DNA of 64,000 bases from Roseinatronobacter thiooxidans (GTDB lineage Bacteria; Pseudomonadota; Alphaproteobacteria; Rhodobacterales; Rhodobacteraceae), in the NCBI RefSeq assembly GCF_001870675.1, contig NZ_MEHT01000046.1:62001-126000 (forward strand), given 5' to 3'. This document shows positions 37,268-46,200 of this stretch, piece by piece. The notes under the pieces were generated by a model. It did not search any database. It was not told the origin of the DNA and saw only the letters and a list, made by a program, of their open reading frames with translations. Position 1 is the stretch's first letter. Every line of letters starts with the position of its first letter. The position numbers and the translations under genes are program-made.

Positions 37268-38179
37268 TCAGCCGTTGACGGCTTGCAGATGGGTTGGTCT
37301 TGGTTTCGGCTCTGGGTCGGGTGCGTTTTCGGTCAGGTCGATGCGCACAGTCTCGGGGCTTTGGCTTTCCCCCTCTGACCGCTGGCCCGCCAGTTCCTTG
37401 GACCGTTTGCCAAGAAACTGCACCAGATGGTTGCGGATGGCGTAATAGTTGGGGTGATTGACAATCTCGGTGCGGATGCGGGGCCGTGGAATGGTAATTT
37501 CAACCGATTCCGCGACGCGCGCAAAGGGGCCATTTGTCATCAGCAAGATGCGGTCAGCCAGAAGGATGGCTTCGTCAATGTCATGGGTGATCATGAACAC
37601 GGTCTGTTCGGTCTTGCTCCAGACTTTCAGCAGTTCTTCCTGAATGGTGCCGCGTGTCAGCGCGTCCAGCGCACCAAAAGGTTCATCCAGCAGCAGCAGC
37701 TTCGGCTGGTTGGCAAAGGCGCGTGCAATCGACACACGCTGGCGCATACCGCCCGATAACTGGCTGGGCTTGCGGTGGATCACATCGCCTTCCAGCCCCA
37801 CCATTGCCAGATATTTGGTGGCATGTTCCAAGACCTGCTCGCGTGACCAGTCGCGGTAGCGGGCCTTGACGCCGAAGGTCACATTCTTCAGCGCCGACAG
37901 CCATGGCAGGAGTGAGTAGTTCTGAAACACCACGCCGCGGTCCAGTGACGGGCCGGATACGGCCACACCATCCATCTTGACCACGCCAGAAGTGGGATCG
38001 GACAGGCCCGCCAGCACATTCATGATGGTGGATTTGCCGCAGCCCGAATGGCCCAGAATGCAGACAAATTCGCCCTTTTCAATGCCGAAGCTGGCATTCT
38101 CGAACACAGTCAGCGTGCCGCCTGCCCCATCGGGGAAGGTCTGGGTCAGCCGCTCGATACTCAGGAAATGTTTGTGCAT
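37268..38179 (-). CDS. Cyanate/nitrate-type ABC transporter ATPase (NrtD/CynD-like)
   Basis: The ATPase subunit of an uptake transporter, 303 residues. Walker A is LGHSGCGKST, the Q-loop follows, the signature is LSGGMRQRVSIARAFA and Walker B is LLLLDEPFGALD, with the switch His in MITHDIDEAI. It has a Glu/Pro-rich C-terminal extension after residue 265 (SPETVRIDLTENAPDPEPKP) that is not part of the ATPase core. ATG 38179 is chosen because AAAGGAG lies 7 nt upstream. It works with the permease and binding protein genes upstream and is adjacent to cynS. Confidence 0.9.
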   Translation of the reverse strand: MHKHFLSIERLTQTFPDGAGGTLTVFENASFGIEKGEFVCILGHSGCGKSTIMNVLAGLSDPTSGVVKMDGVAVSGPSLDRGVVFQNYSLLPWLSALKNVTFGVKARYRDWSREQVLEHATKYLAMVGLEGDVIHRKPSQLSGGMRQRVSIARAFANQPKLLLLDEPFGALDALTRGTIQEELLKVWSKTEQTVFMITHDIDEAILLADRILLMTNGPFARVAESVEITIPRPRIRTEIVNHPNYYAIRNHLVQFLGKRSKELAGQRSEGESQSPETVRIDLTENAPDPEPKPRPTHLQAVNG

Positions 38180-38192
38180 ATGTGCACTCCTT

Positions 38193-39026
38193 TCATTCAG
38201 CATAGGTGACCGCGCGTTGCAGGGTTGCGAAGACCGCATCCAGCAACATGCCCACCACGCCGATCATGAGGATTGAGAAGATGACAGATGTCAGGTCGAG
38301 GTTGTTCCACTCGTTCCAGACATAATAGCCAATGCCCGTGCCACCGACGAGCATTTCCGCCGCGACAATCACCAGCCACGCAATCCCGATGGAAATGCGC
38401 ATGCCTGTCAGAATGGTCGGGGCTGCAGCAGGCAGAATAACTGTAAACGCCGTGCGCAGGCTGCCCAACTCATGCGTGCGGGCGACATTGACCCAGTCAG
38501 CCCGGACGCCTGCCACCCCGAAAGCCGTATTCAGCAGCATCGGCCAGACCGAGCAGATGAAAATCACGAAAATCGCGCTGGAATTGGCGTCTTGGATGAT
38601 GAACAGCGCAAGCGGCATCCATGCCAGCGGCGAGATGGGGCGCAAAACCTGAATAAACGGGTTCAGCGCCTTGTAGGCAACGGGCGACATGCCGATCAGA
38701 AAACCCAGCGGGATGGCCACAAGAACGGCCAGCCCAAAGCCCGAGAGCACACGCGAAATCGAATAGGCCAGCTGAATGCCGATCCCTTTGTCATTGGGGC
38801 CGGCATCGTAGAACGGGTTGCTCAACTGTTCCCACGCTTTGACCATCACATCGCTGGGGGGCGGGATGGCAGAACGTTGCTGCCCCAACCCCATCAGGAT
38901 TTCATATTCGGTCAGCGCTTCGCCCAGTACCTGACGCGTGATCGAGATTTCCCACGCGCCCAGAAAGACGATCAGCAGCACAAAAGACAGAATGGCAGCG
39001 CGCTTGTTTATGGATAGGCTTTGCAT
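38193..39026 (-). CDS. Cyanate/nitrate-type ABC transporter permease (NrtB/CynB-like)
   Basis: A 277-residue inner-membrane permease with about six membrane segments. The binding-protein-dependent transport signature is in the second half (LGSLRTAFTVILPAAAPTIL), giving the EAA-type loop that contacts the ATPase. The periplasmic insertion after the first segment, residues 30-75, is typical of the NrtB family. It lies 13 nt upstream of the ATPase gene and 3 nt after the binding protein gene, so all three are one operon with cynS. Confidence 0.9.
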   Translation of the reverse strand: MQSLSINKRAAILSFVLLIVFLGAWEISITRQVLGEALTEYEILMGLGQQRSAIPPPSDVMVKAWEQLSNPFYDAGPNDKGIGIQLAYSISRVLSGFGLAVLVAIPLGFLIGMSPVAYKALNPFIQVLRPISPLAWMPLALFIIQDANSSAIFVIFICSVWPMLLNTAFGVAGVRADWVNVARTHELGSLRTAFTVILPAAAPTILTGMRISIGIAWLVIVAAEMLVGGTGIGYYVWNEWNNLDLTSVIFSILMIGVVGMLLDAVFATLQRAVTYAE

Positions 39027-39029
39027 GGC

Positions 39030-40406
39030 TTACCCCCGTTTAATTGCGAAGCTGTCGACATAGGCTTCGGGCTGGTCGGGGTCGAATGTCTTGCCCATGA
39101 TGGTATGTGACTTGTAATTTACCTCTGGCGCGTCATAGCCCAGATCTGTCATCACCTTGCGCGCGTCAGAAGCCAGATAGACCTGTTCGGCAATCGCCTT
39201 GTAGTCAATATCGCCATCAATATAGCCCCAGCGCTTCATCTGCGTCAGAATCCACACCCCCATGGATTGCCACGGGAACGGGTCGAAATCGATCCGGTCT
39301 GGAACGCGCTGCACATTGCCCAGACCATCGGCATAGGTGCCAGTCAGAACCTGCTCGATCACCGGCACGGGCTGGTTAAGGTAGTTGGCAGGCGCGATCG
39401 CTTCCGAGATTTCTTTGCGGTTGTCAGGGTTCGAGGCGTATTGCGTCGCATCAATGATGGATTTCAGCAGCGCGCCATAGGTGTTGGGCATTTCCACTGC
39501 AAAGCGGCGGGGCGCGGCAAAGGCGCAGCAGGGGTGCCCCTCCCAGATATCTTTGGTCAGCATGTGGATAAAGCCGATCCCCTCCCACACGGCACGCTGG
39601 TTGAACGGATCGGGCGACAGGTAGCCGTCCAGATTGCCCGCACGCAGGTTGGCGACCATTTCAGGCGGCGGCACAACGCGGATTTGAATATCGCGGTCAG
39701 GGTCCAGCCCGTGTTCGGCCACATAATAGCGCAGCAGGAAATTGTGCATCGAATATTCGAACGGCACACCAAAGGTCATGCCCTTCCATTGCTGCGGATC
39801 GCGCTTGTCCAGATGCTCGTTCGACAGCACGATGGCCTGCCCGTTGATATTCTCGACCGCGGGCATGATATAGGGCACAGCAGACGACCCCGCGCCCAGC
39901 GTCATGGCAAGCGGCATGGGGGTCAGCATATGGCTTGCATCATACTGGCCAGACAGCGACATGTCGCGCGCCACGGCCCAGCCTGCGGTTTTGACAACTT
40001 CGACATTCAGGCCATAGCGGTTATAAAACCCCATCGGTTCGGCCATGATGATAGGCGTCGCGCAGGTGATGGCGACAAAGCCCACTTTCAAATCGGGCTT
40101 CTCTGGTGCGCCCAGCTCATCCATGATCAGCGCCTTGGCCTGATCCAATGGAAAGACCGAAGCCAGCGCCGCCGCGAATGCGCCCCCGCCCAGCATGCCC
40201 ATCATCGACCGGCGGCTGATATCGTTATGGCCAAAGACCGAGCGCACAACCGCGCTTTCAACCGCACGCTCCAACATCGCCTCCGATGTCATGGGGGCGG
40301 AAATTTTGGCGCGCGCATCGGTGGTGCAGGTTTCGCAGCCGCACCCTGCGCCATGGCGCAAATCTGTCTTATGGGAAAACGGGTTTCCAAGGCTCTTGTT
40401 CGACAT
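39030..40406 (-). CDS. CmpA/NrtA/CynA-family substrate-binding protein with Tat-like signal
   Basis: A 458-residue periplasmic binding protein of an anion importer. Residues 1-65 are an unusual cytoplasmic-looking leader containing Cys-rich GAGCGCETC. It is followed by the twin-arginine motif SRRSMMGMLGG and a hydrophobic segment, so export by the Tat pathway is likely. The mature part matches the CmpA/NrtA fold (KVGFVAITCATPIIMAEPMG; WKGMTFGVPFEYSMHNFLLR). ATG 40406 is preferred, since GAGGG lies 5 nt upstream. First gene of the cyanate operon; homologues bind nitrate, bicarbonate or cyanate, and neighbouring cynS points to cyanate. Confidence 0.9.
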   Translation of the reverse strand: MSNKSLGNPFSHKTDLRHGAGCGCETCTTDARAKISAPMTSEAMLERAVESAVVRSVFGHNDISRRSMMGMLGGGAFAAALASVFPLDQAKALIMDELGAPEKPDLKVGFVAITCATPIIMAEPMGFYNRYGLNVEVVKTAGWAVARDMSLSGQYDASHMLTPMPLAMTLGAGSSAVPYIMPAVENINGQAIVLSNEHLDKRDPQQWKGMTFGVPFEYSMHNFLLRYYVAEHGLDPDRDIQIRVVPPPEMVANLRAGNLDGYLSPDPFNQRAVWEGIGFIHMLTKDIWEGHPCCAFAAPRRFAVEMPNTYGALLKSIIDATQYASNPDNRKEISEAIAPANYLNQPVPVIEQVLTGTYADGLGNVQRVPDRIDFDPFPWQSMGVWILTQMKRWGYIDGDIDYKAIAEQVYLASDARKVMTDLGYDAPEVNYKSHTIMGKTFDPDQPEAYVDSFAIKRG

Positions 40407-40546
40407 GGTATCCCTCATGTGCAATTTGCGATGATCTGGGGACAGAATACCAATACTGCGGTGCAGAATAATCCTGTTTCCCGAGATTTTATCTTTAAAT
40501 TTTATTAAATTAATACAAGTACTTATGCCAATTTCTGCGCAAATAT

Positions 40547-40580
40547 AATTACGATAAATCGTAATTTACGAAATATCGTA
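40547..40580. promoter_or_regulatory. Palindrome cluster between the cyanate operon and its divergent regulator
   Basis: A perfect dyad AATTACGAT (40547-40555), AA, ATCGTAATT (40558-40566) is followed at once by TACGA (40567-40571), four bases, TCGTA (40576-40580). Both repeat the same ACGA/TCGT half-site in a short AT-rich block between two divergent genes. This is the expected form of an operator for a dimeric regulator. Confidence 0.6.
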
Positions 40581-40617
40581 TTGCCAGTTTGGGGCAATTG
40601 CAGGCACTGTCAGGGGT

Positions 40618-42474
40618 ATGAAAACAGACATCCCCATGCCCGAATCCCTGCTTGAAGCCGTGCCGCATGCCGCCTTGGTATTGGACACAGCGCAAGATCA
40701 GGTCATCGCTGCAAACCGGCTGGCCATGCAGCTTTTGGCGCAAGACTCGGCCAGCGGATTTGCCTTTGCCCCCCATATTGCCGATAATTTCGCGGGCTTT
40801 CTGGTGTGTCTGGATGAACTGGCGCATCGGGGCCGCGTGTGGCGGCGCGATATTCCCTTGCAAGACCAGAACCGCCACCCGCTGCATTGCGAATTGCGCG
40901 GCACACAGATCGGCCAGTCTCCGCATTTGGTCATGCTGACATTGATCGACCTGAACGAGATGTTGCGCCACGACCAGATCGCCGAGGCCGGAGAGGTACA
41001 GCGCCTTGGCCTGCTGGAATGGCAGCGCGCGCAAGCCTTTTTCAGCGAATTGGAACGCCAGAACCAGTTGATCCTGAACGCGGCAGGCGAAGGCATTTAC
41101 GGGGTGAATGCCGATGGCAAAACCACTTTCGTCAACCGCGCCGCCCGCGAAATGCTGGGCTGGAGTGCCGAAGACCTGCTGGGCCGCGACATTCATTCAA
41201 TGATCCACCACCACCACCTGAGCGGCGAGGCATACCCCGCGCATGACTGCCCGATCTACCAGTCCTTCCGCTATGAACAGGTGAACCGCATCGAGGATGA
41301 GGTGTTCTGGCGCAAGGATGGCAAACCCATCCGCGTCGAATATGTCTCGACCCCGATTTATGACCAGAATGTTCTGGCAGGGGCCGTGGTCATTTTCCGC
41401 GACATCACCGAACGCAAAGAGAATGAGCGCAAACTGCGCGATGCCATGACCGAGGTGCAGGCCCTGCGCGAACAGGTCGAGCAGGAAAATGCCTATCTGC
41501 AAGAAGCCATCGCGTCAGAGCGCGCACATCATGAGATTATCGGCAGCTCGCCCGCGATTCAGGATGTTTTAAGCAGGATCGAACGTGTCGCGGGCACAGA
41601 GGCAACGGTCCTGATTTCAGGCGAGGCGGGAACCGGCAAAGCGCTGGTCGCCTCTGCCATCCACAAAGACAGCGCGCGGCGGCGCCGGTCGCTTATTCAT
41701 TTCAAATGCAGCGCGGTCACGTCTGATGCAATCGAAGCAGAACTGTTCGGCCATATTCGCGGGGCCTTTCCCGGTGCGCTGCGTGACAGACCGGGCATGT
41801 TGGAGCTTGCGCATAATGGCACATTGTTTCTGGATGATGTCGATGAATTGCCGCTAAGCCTGCAAGGCCGCCTGTTGCATGCGCTTCAGGAAGGAAGCGT
41901 CACGCGGCTGGGCGATACCCGCGCGCGCGAGATAAGCATTCGCGTCATTGCCGCCAGTCGCAAGCCGCTGGAAACATTGGTGCGCAGGGGCCAGTTCCGC
42001 GAAGAGCTGTTCATGTTTCTCAACGTCTTCCCGATCACCTGTCAGGCCCTGCGCGAACGCCGCGAAGATATCCCGCCGCTGGCCGCACATTTTCTGACTT
42101 TGGCCTGCAAGCGTTTGAACACAAAAATGCCCACCATCTCGCGCCACGCGATGGAAAAGCTGATCTCGTATCACTGGCCCGGAAATGTGCGCGAATTGCA
42201 AAATGTGATTGACCGCAGCAGCATCATTTCAACCGGCGGCAAGCTGCAAGTGGACCTGGCCCCCCCCCCGTTGCAGGACACTCATGACCCCACCAGCGTT
42301 ATGACAGATGCCGAGATGACCTCGGTCATGCGGGCCAATATTGTCAATGCCTTGCGCAAGGCCAAGGGAAAAGTCGCCGGTTCACAGGGCGCGGCCGATA
42401 TGCTGATGGTGCAGCCAACAACCTTGTATTCAAGGATCAAGAAACTTCGCATCCAGCCAGAAGACTGGCTGTGA
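40618..42474 (+). CDS. PAS–AAA+–Fis regulator, degenerate sigma-54-activator type
   Basis: A 618-residue regulator, with a PAS-like N-terminus (1-130), a second PAS domain (about 155-275; ILNAAGEGIYGVNADGKT), a short coiled coil, an AAA+ domain (about 305-530) and a Fis-type HTH (about 575-618; GSQGAADMLMVQPTTLYSRI). The AAA+ domain keeps Walker A (GEAGTGK, 335-341) but has GAFPGA (382-387) in place of GAFTGA, Asp407 instead of the Walker B Glu, and Phe467 where the second Arg of the FRxDLYYR motif is expected. It may therefore not drive sigma-54 in the standard way. A C10 tract at 42260-42269 precedes the HTH. It is divergent from the cyanate operon and its likely regulator. Confidence 0.85.
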   Translation: MKTDIPMPESLLEAVPHAALVLDTAQDQVIAANRLAMQLLAQDSASGFAFAPHIADNFAGFLVCLDELAHRGRVWRRDIPLQDQNRHPLHCELRGTQIGQSPHLVMLTLIDLNEMLRHDQIAEAGEVQRLGLLEWQRAQAFFSELERQNQLILNAAGEGIYGVNADGKTTFVNRAAREMLGWSAEDLLGRDIHSMIHHHHLSGEAYPAHDCPIYQSFRYEQVNRIEDEVFWRKDGKPIRVEYVSTPIYDQNVLAGAVVIFRDITERKENERKLRDAMTEVQALREQVEQENAYLQEAIASERAHHEIIGSSPAIQDVLSRIERVAGTEATVLISGEAGTGKALVASAIHKDSARRRRSLIHFKCSAVTSDAIEAELFGHIRGAFPGALRDRPGMLELAHNGTLFLDDVDELPLSLQGRLLHALQEGSVTRLGDTRAREISIRVIAASRKPLETLVRRGQFREELFMFLNVFPITCQALRERREDIPPLAAHFLTLACKRLNTKMPTISRHAMEKLISYHWPGNVRELQNVIDRSSIISTGGKLQVDLAPPPLQDTHDPTSVMTDAEMTSVMRANIVNALRKAKGKVAGSQGAADMLMVQPTTLYSRIKKLRIQPEDWL

Positions 42475-42779
42475 AGCGCTGCTTTGAACACCACGCAGAC
42501 AACCGCACGAACTCGACACAGCGCCCTGCATAACACGGGGCCAGCGCAAGCAAGCGGGCGCGGCACCTTGTCATAAAGATGCATTATAATTGAATTTTCA
42601 ATTTTAGCATACGCTTAGGTAGACTGGTGGAGGGGATGGGCCTAGGGTCGAACCTTCTCAGAGCCCGACCAAACAGGCCGAAGCTACAAGATGAATTGTA
42701 ACTATCTGATTTGCATATAATTTTCGCTGACGCCTTCGTTCCCCTGCGCCCATGTGGGCGCGCGCGAAAGGAGTCGAAA
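42475..42779. other. Gene-free gap with AT-rich dyad before the HTH gene
   Basis: This 305-bp gap contains a perfect 7-bp dyad AATTGAA (42588-42594), TT, TTCAATT (42597-42603), flanked by ATGC and GCAT. Further on it has a consensus -10 box TATAAT (42716-42721) and then the ribosome binding site AAAGGAG (42767-42773). It is visibly more AT-rich than the neighbouring genes. No coding sequence is supported. Confidence 0.55.
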
Positions 42780-42980
42780 ATGCGTGAAACTTGTTTGAAT
42801 CAGACAGAGCTGGCAGCACGCTGGGAAATCAGCCCGAGGACGCTGGAACGGTGGCGCTGGATCGGGGACGGGCCTCGGTTCCTGAAAATCGGCGGTCGTG
42901 TGATCTACAGAATTGAAGACGTGGAAGCGTTCGAGCGCGCTGCGCTGAGTGCTGCCGGAGAACAGTATCGAAAGGATTGA
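42780..42980 (+). CDS. Excisionase/AlpA-like helix-turn-helix protein
   Basis: A 66-residue winged HTH protein of the MerR-like excisionase group (HTH_17). LNQTELAARWEISPRTLERW is the recognition region and GGRVIYRIEDVEAFER is the wing and end motif. The ATG has an ideal AAAGGAG 6 nt upstream. Such proteins are usually phage or plasmid excisionases or AlpA-type activators, or small regulators in defence islands. Here no integrase or phage gene remains beside it, and the flanks are gene-poor and rich in dyads, suggesting a relic of an integrated element. Confidence 0.7.
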   Translation: MRETCLNQTELAARWEISPRTLERWRWIGDGPRFLKIGGRVIYRIEDVEAFERAALSAAGEQYRKD

Positions 42981-43069
42981 GCACCGCATGATTGCGTATT
43001 CTAGTCTGCCTTCATAAGCCACCGTTATCGTTCCGTAGTCGACGTCCCGATTCTGCACCGATCTTGAAT

Positions 43070-43137
43070 TTGGCTTCGCGGACTGATCTTCTCGGACGCC
43101 TCAGCGCTGTTGCTTATGAGCGAGGGGGCGAAGCCAA
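43070..43137. repeat. 10-bp inverted repeat downstream of the HTH gene
   Basis: TTGGCTTCGC (43070-43079) and GCGAAGCCAA (43128-43137) are perfect inverted copies enclosing 48 bp. This could be a very large-loop stem or the ends of a small relic element. Confidence 0.45.
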
Positions 43138-43191
43138 GAGCGTTCATCTGATCCTTTTCTGATTTATGCCCCGGAGAAATTTTGGCCCGAA

Positions 43192-43232
43192 GGGGAGGAT
43201 TTATCCCCCCATTCGGGAGGAACTATCCCCCC
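43192..43232. repeat. Tandem near-identical stem-loops after nrdJ
   Basis: Two consecutive units of about 22 bp, 43192-43210 and 43215-43232, each read GGGAGGA, a few bases, then TCCCCCC, so each can fold into a short hairpin with one internal mismatch. They begin 26 bp beyond the nrdJ stop codon and may serve as its transcription end or mRNA protection. Confidence 0.55.
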
Positions 43233-43257
43233 GGGGACAATCACCAGCTGACCTCCC

Positions 43258-46200
43258 TCAACTACACCCGCTCGTGCCGCCGCATGTGTTGCACTTCATG
43301 CAGGTGCCGTTGCGCACCAGCGTATAGTTGCCGCATTCGCCGCAAGGGTCGCCCTCATAGCCCTGCATCCGGGCTTTGGCACGGGCATCCAGCGGGGCGA
43401 TGCTGACGGTTTCGACTTCGCGCGTCTCGAAAGCCACGGCGGTGTTGCCATCGGTTGAATACCCTGTTGCAGCCTGCCCCCCTTGCAGCACATGCAATTC
43501 TTGCGGCAGGCGCTTGCGCAGATAGCCGGTCGAGCTGATCTGGCGCAGCACCTCAAGCGAGCGGGACGCGGCACCATCAGAGAGTTCAGAGATATTCGCC
43601 TGCCCCTCATTCTCGCCGGCGCCCAGATCATCGAATGCAGTGCCGGAAGGTTTCACATGCGCCAGATCAGTGCGGTCCAGATAGCTGACAGCCAGTTCGC
43701 GGAAGATATAATCAAGAATCGAAGTTGCGTTCTTGATGCTGTCATTGCCCTGCACCATGCCTGCCGGTTCAAAGCGGGTGAAGGTGAAAGCATCGACAAA
43801 TTCTTCCAGCGGCACACCGTATTGCAGGCCCACCGACACAGCGATGGCAAAATTGTTCATCATCGCACGAAAGCCTGCACCTTCCTTGTGCATGTCGATG
43901 AAAATCTCGCCCAGCTTGCCGCTGCTGTATTCGCCCGTGCGCAAGTAAACCTTGTGCCCGCCGACGATGGCTTTCTGGGTGTAACCCTTGCGCCGCTCTG
44001 GCAGTTTTTCGCGGTGGCGGCGGATCACTTCCTTGACGATGATCTTTTCAACAATCTTCTCGGCCAGAACCTGCGCCTTTTCTTGCTGGCTGCCGGATTC
44101 GAGGATTTCTTCGGCCTCTGCGTCATCTTCAATCAGGGCTGCGGCAAGGGGCTGTGACAGTTTGGACCCGTCACGATACAGCGCATTGGCCTTGATCCCC
44201 AGCGACCATGACAATTCATAGGCGGCCAGCGTTTCCTCGATCGTTGCCGAATTGGGCATGTTGATCGTCTTGGAAATCGCCCCCGAGATAAAGCTTTGCG
44301 CCGCCGCCATCATGTAGATGTGGCTGTTGACCGACAGATAGCGCGTGCCCTTCTTGCCGCAGGGGTTGGCGCAATCGAAGACGCTGTAATGCTCAGCCTT
44401 CAGATGTGGCGCACCTTCCAGTGTCATGGTGCCACAGACATGGTCATTCGCTGCATCGATCTGGGCTTTCGTAAAGCCAAGGTGGCGCAGCAGGTCAAAG
44501 CCGGGGTTGTTCAATTCGGACACCGGAATGCCCAATGTTTCGCGGCAGAATGCCTCGCCCAATGTCCATTGGTTGAACACGAAACGGATGTCGAAAGCAG
44601 ATGGCAGGGCGGCTTCGATTTTCTGGATCTCTGCCGCACCAAAGCCGTGGCCCAGAAGGCTGGTGTGGTTGATGCCGGGTGCCTGACCAAGAGAGCCATG
44701 GCCCACAGCATAGGCGATAATCTCGCCCACGTCCGATTCGCGGTAGCCCAGCTTGCGCAGGGCTGCGGGAACCGACTGGTTGATGATCTTGAAATAGCCG
44801 CCACCAGCCAGTTTCTTGAACTTCACCAGTGCGAAGTCAGGCTCGATCCCTGTTGTGTCGCAATCCATCACCAGACCGATTGTGCCGGTAGGCGCGATCA
44901 CGGTCGATTGTGCGTTGCGGTAGCCGTGCGCCTCGCCAAGGCTGAGGGCCTCATCCCATGCCGCGCGGGCCAGTTCGACCAAGCGCGCCTCGGGGCAGTT
45001 GGCGGCATCCAGTGCCAGGGGCGCGATATTCACCCCCTCATAGCTGGCATCGGCATAGGCCGCGCGGCGGTGGTTGCGGATGACCCGCAGCATATGATCG
45101 GCGTTTTTCTTATAGCCGGGGAACGCGCCCAGCTCTGCGGCCATCTCTGCCGAAGTGGCGTAAGCAACGCCTGTCATCAGCGCGGTCAGCGCGCCGCACA
45201 GGGCGCGGCCTTCATCCGAATCATAGCCAAAGCCCATATTCATCAGCAACCCGCCGATATTGGCATAGCCCAGACCCAGCGTGCGGAATTCGTAAGACCG
45301 CTGCGCGATTTCTTTCGACGGGAACTGCGCCATCATCACGCTGATTTCCAGCGTGATCGTCCACAGACGGGTCGCGTGCATATAGCCTTCGGCGTTGAAC
45401 ACCTTGCCATCATAGAATTTCAGCAGGTTCATCGAGGCCAGATTGCAGGCCGTATCATCAAGGAACATGTATTCAGAACACGGGTTCGAGCCGCGAATGG
45501 CCCCGTCCGCAGGGCAGGTGTGCCATGCGTTCACTGTGTCATGAAACTGGATGCCCGGATCGGCACAGGCCCATGCGGCATGGCCCACCTGGTCCCACAA
45601 CTCGCGCGCCTTGATGGTTTTGGCAACCTTGCCATCGGTGCGGCGTAGCAATTCCCAATCGGCATCATCCTTGACAGCCTTCAGGAAGGCATCGGTCACG
45701 CGCACCGAGTTGTTCGAGTTCTGGCCCGAGACGCTGACATAGGCTTCCGAATCCCAATCCGTGTCATAGGTGGGGAATTCGATGCTGTCATAGCCCTGGC
45801 GGGCATATTGCAGCACGCGCCCGATATAGGTTTCGGGGATCATCGACTTTTTGGCCGATTTTATCGCCGCTTTCAGCGCAGGGTTCTTTGTCGGATCGAC
45901 GGCATCCTCTGTGCTGCCATCCCATGCCCGGATTGCGCCAAAAATCTCGTTCAGGCGCGCTTCGTGCAATTTGGAACCGGCAACAAGAGAGGCGACTTTT
46001 TGTTCTTCGATCACCTTCCAGTTGATGAATTCCTCGATATCGGGATGGTCCATATCACAGATAACCATCTTCGCCGCGCGGCGCGTGGTCCCGCCCGACT
46101 TGATCGCGCCAGCCGCGCGATCACCGATTTTCAGGAAACCCATCAACCCAGAGGATTTACCGCCGCCCGACAGTTTCTCGCCTTGCCCACGCAGCGAGCT

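Noticed and set aside
40495-40545. -24/-12 sigma-54 promoter for the cyanate operon (TTGGCATAAGTACTTGTA on the minus strand)
   Set aside because: The GG and TTG elements are one base too far apart and the final GC is GT. The regulator's lost GAFTGA motif also argues against it.
42625-42660. tRNA 3'-end-like sequence on the minus strand (GGTTCGA followed later by CCACCA), as a possible phage attachment site beside the HTH gene
   Set aside because: The distance from TTCGA to the end of CCA is 28 nt instead of the 23 nt of a real tRNA, and the T-stem does not pair. No matching repeat was found.
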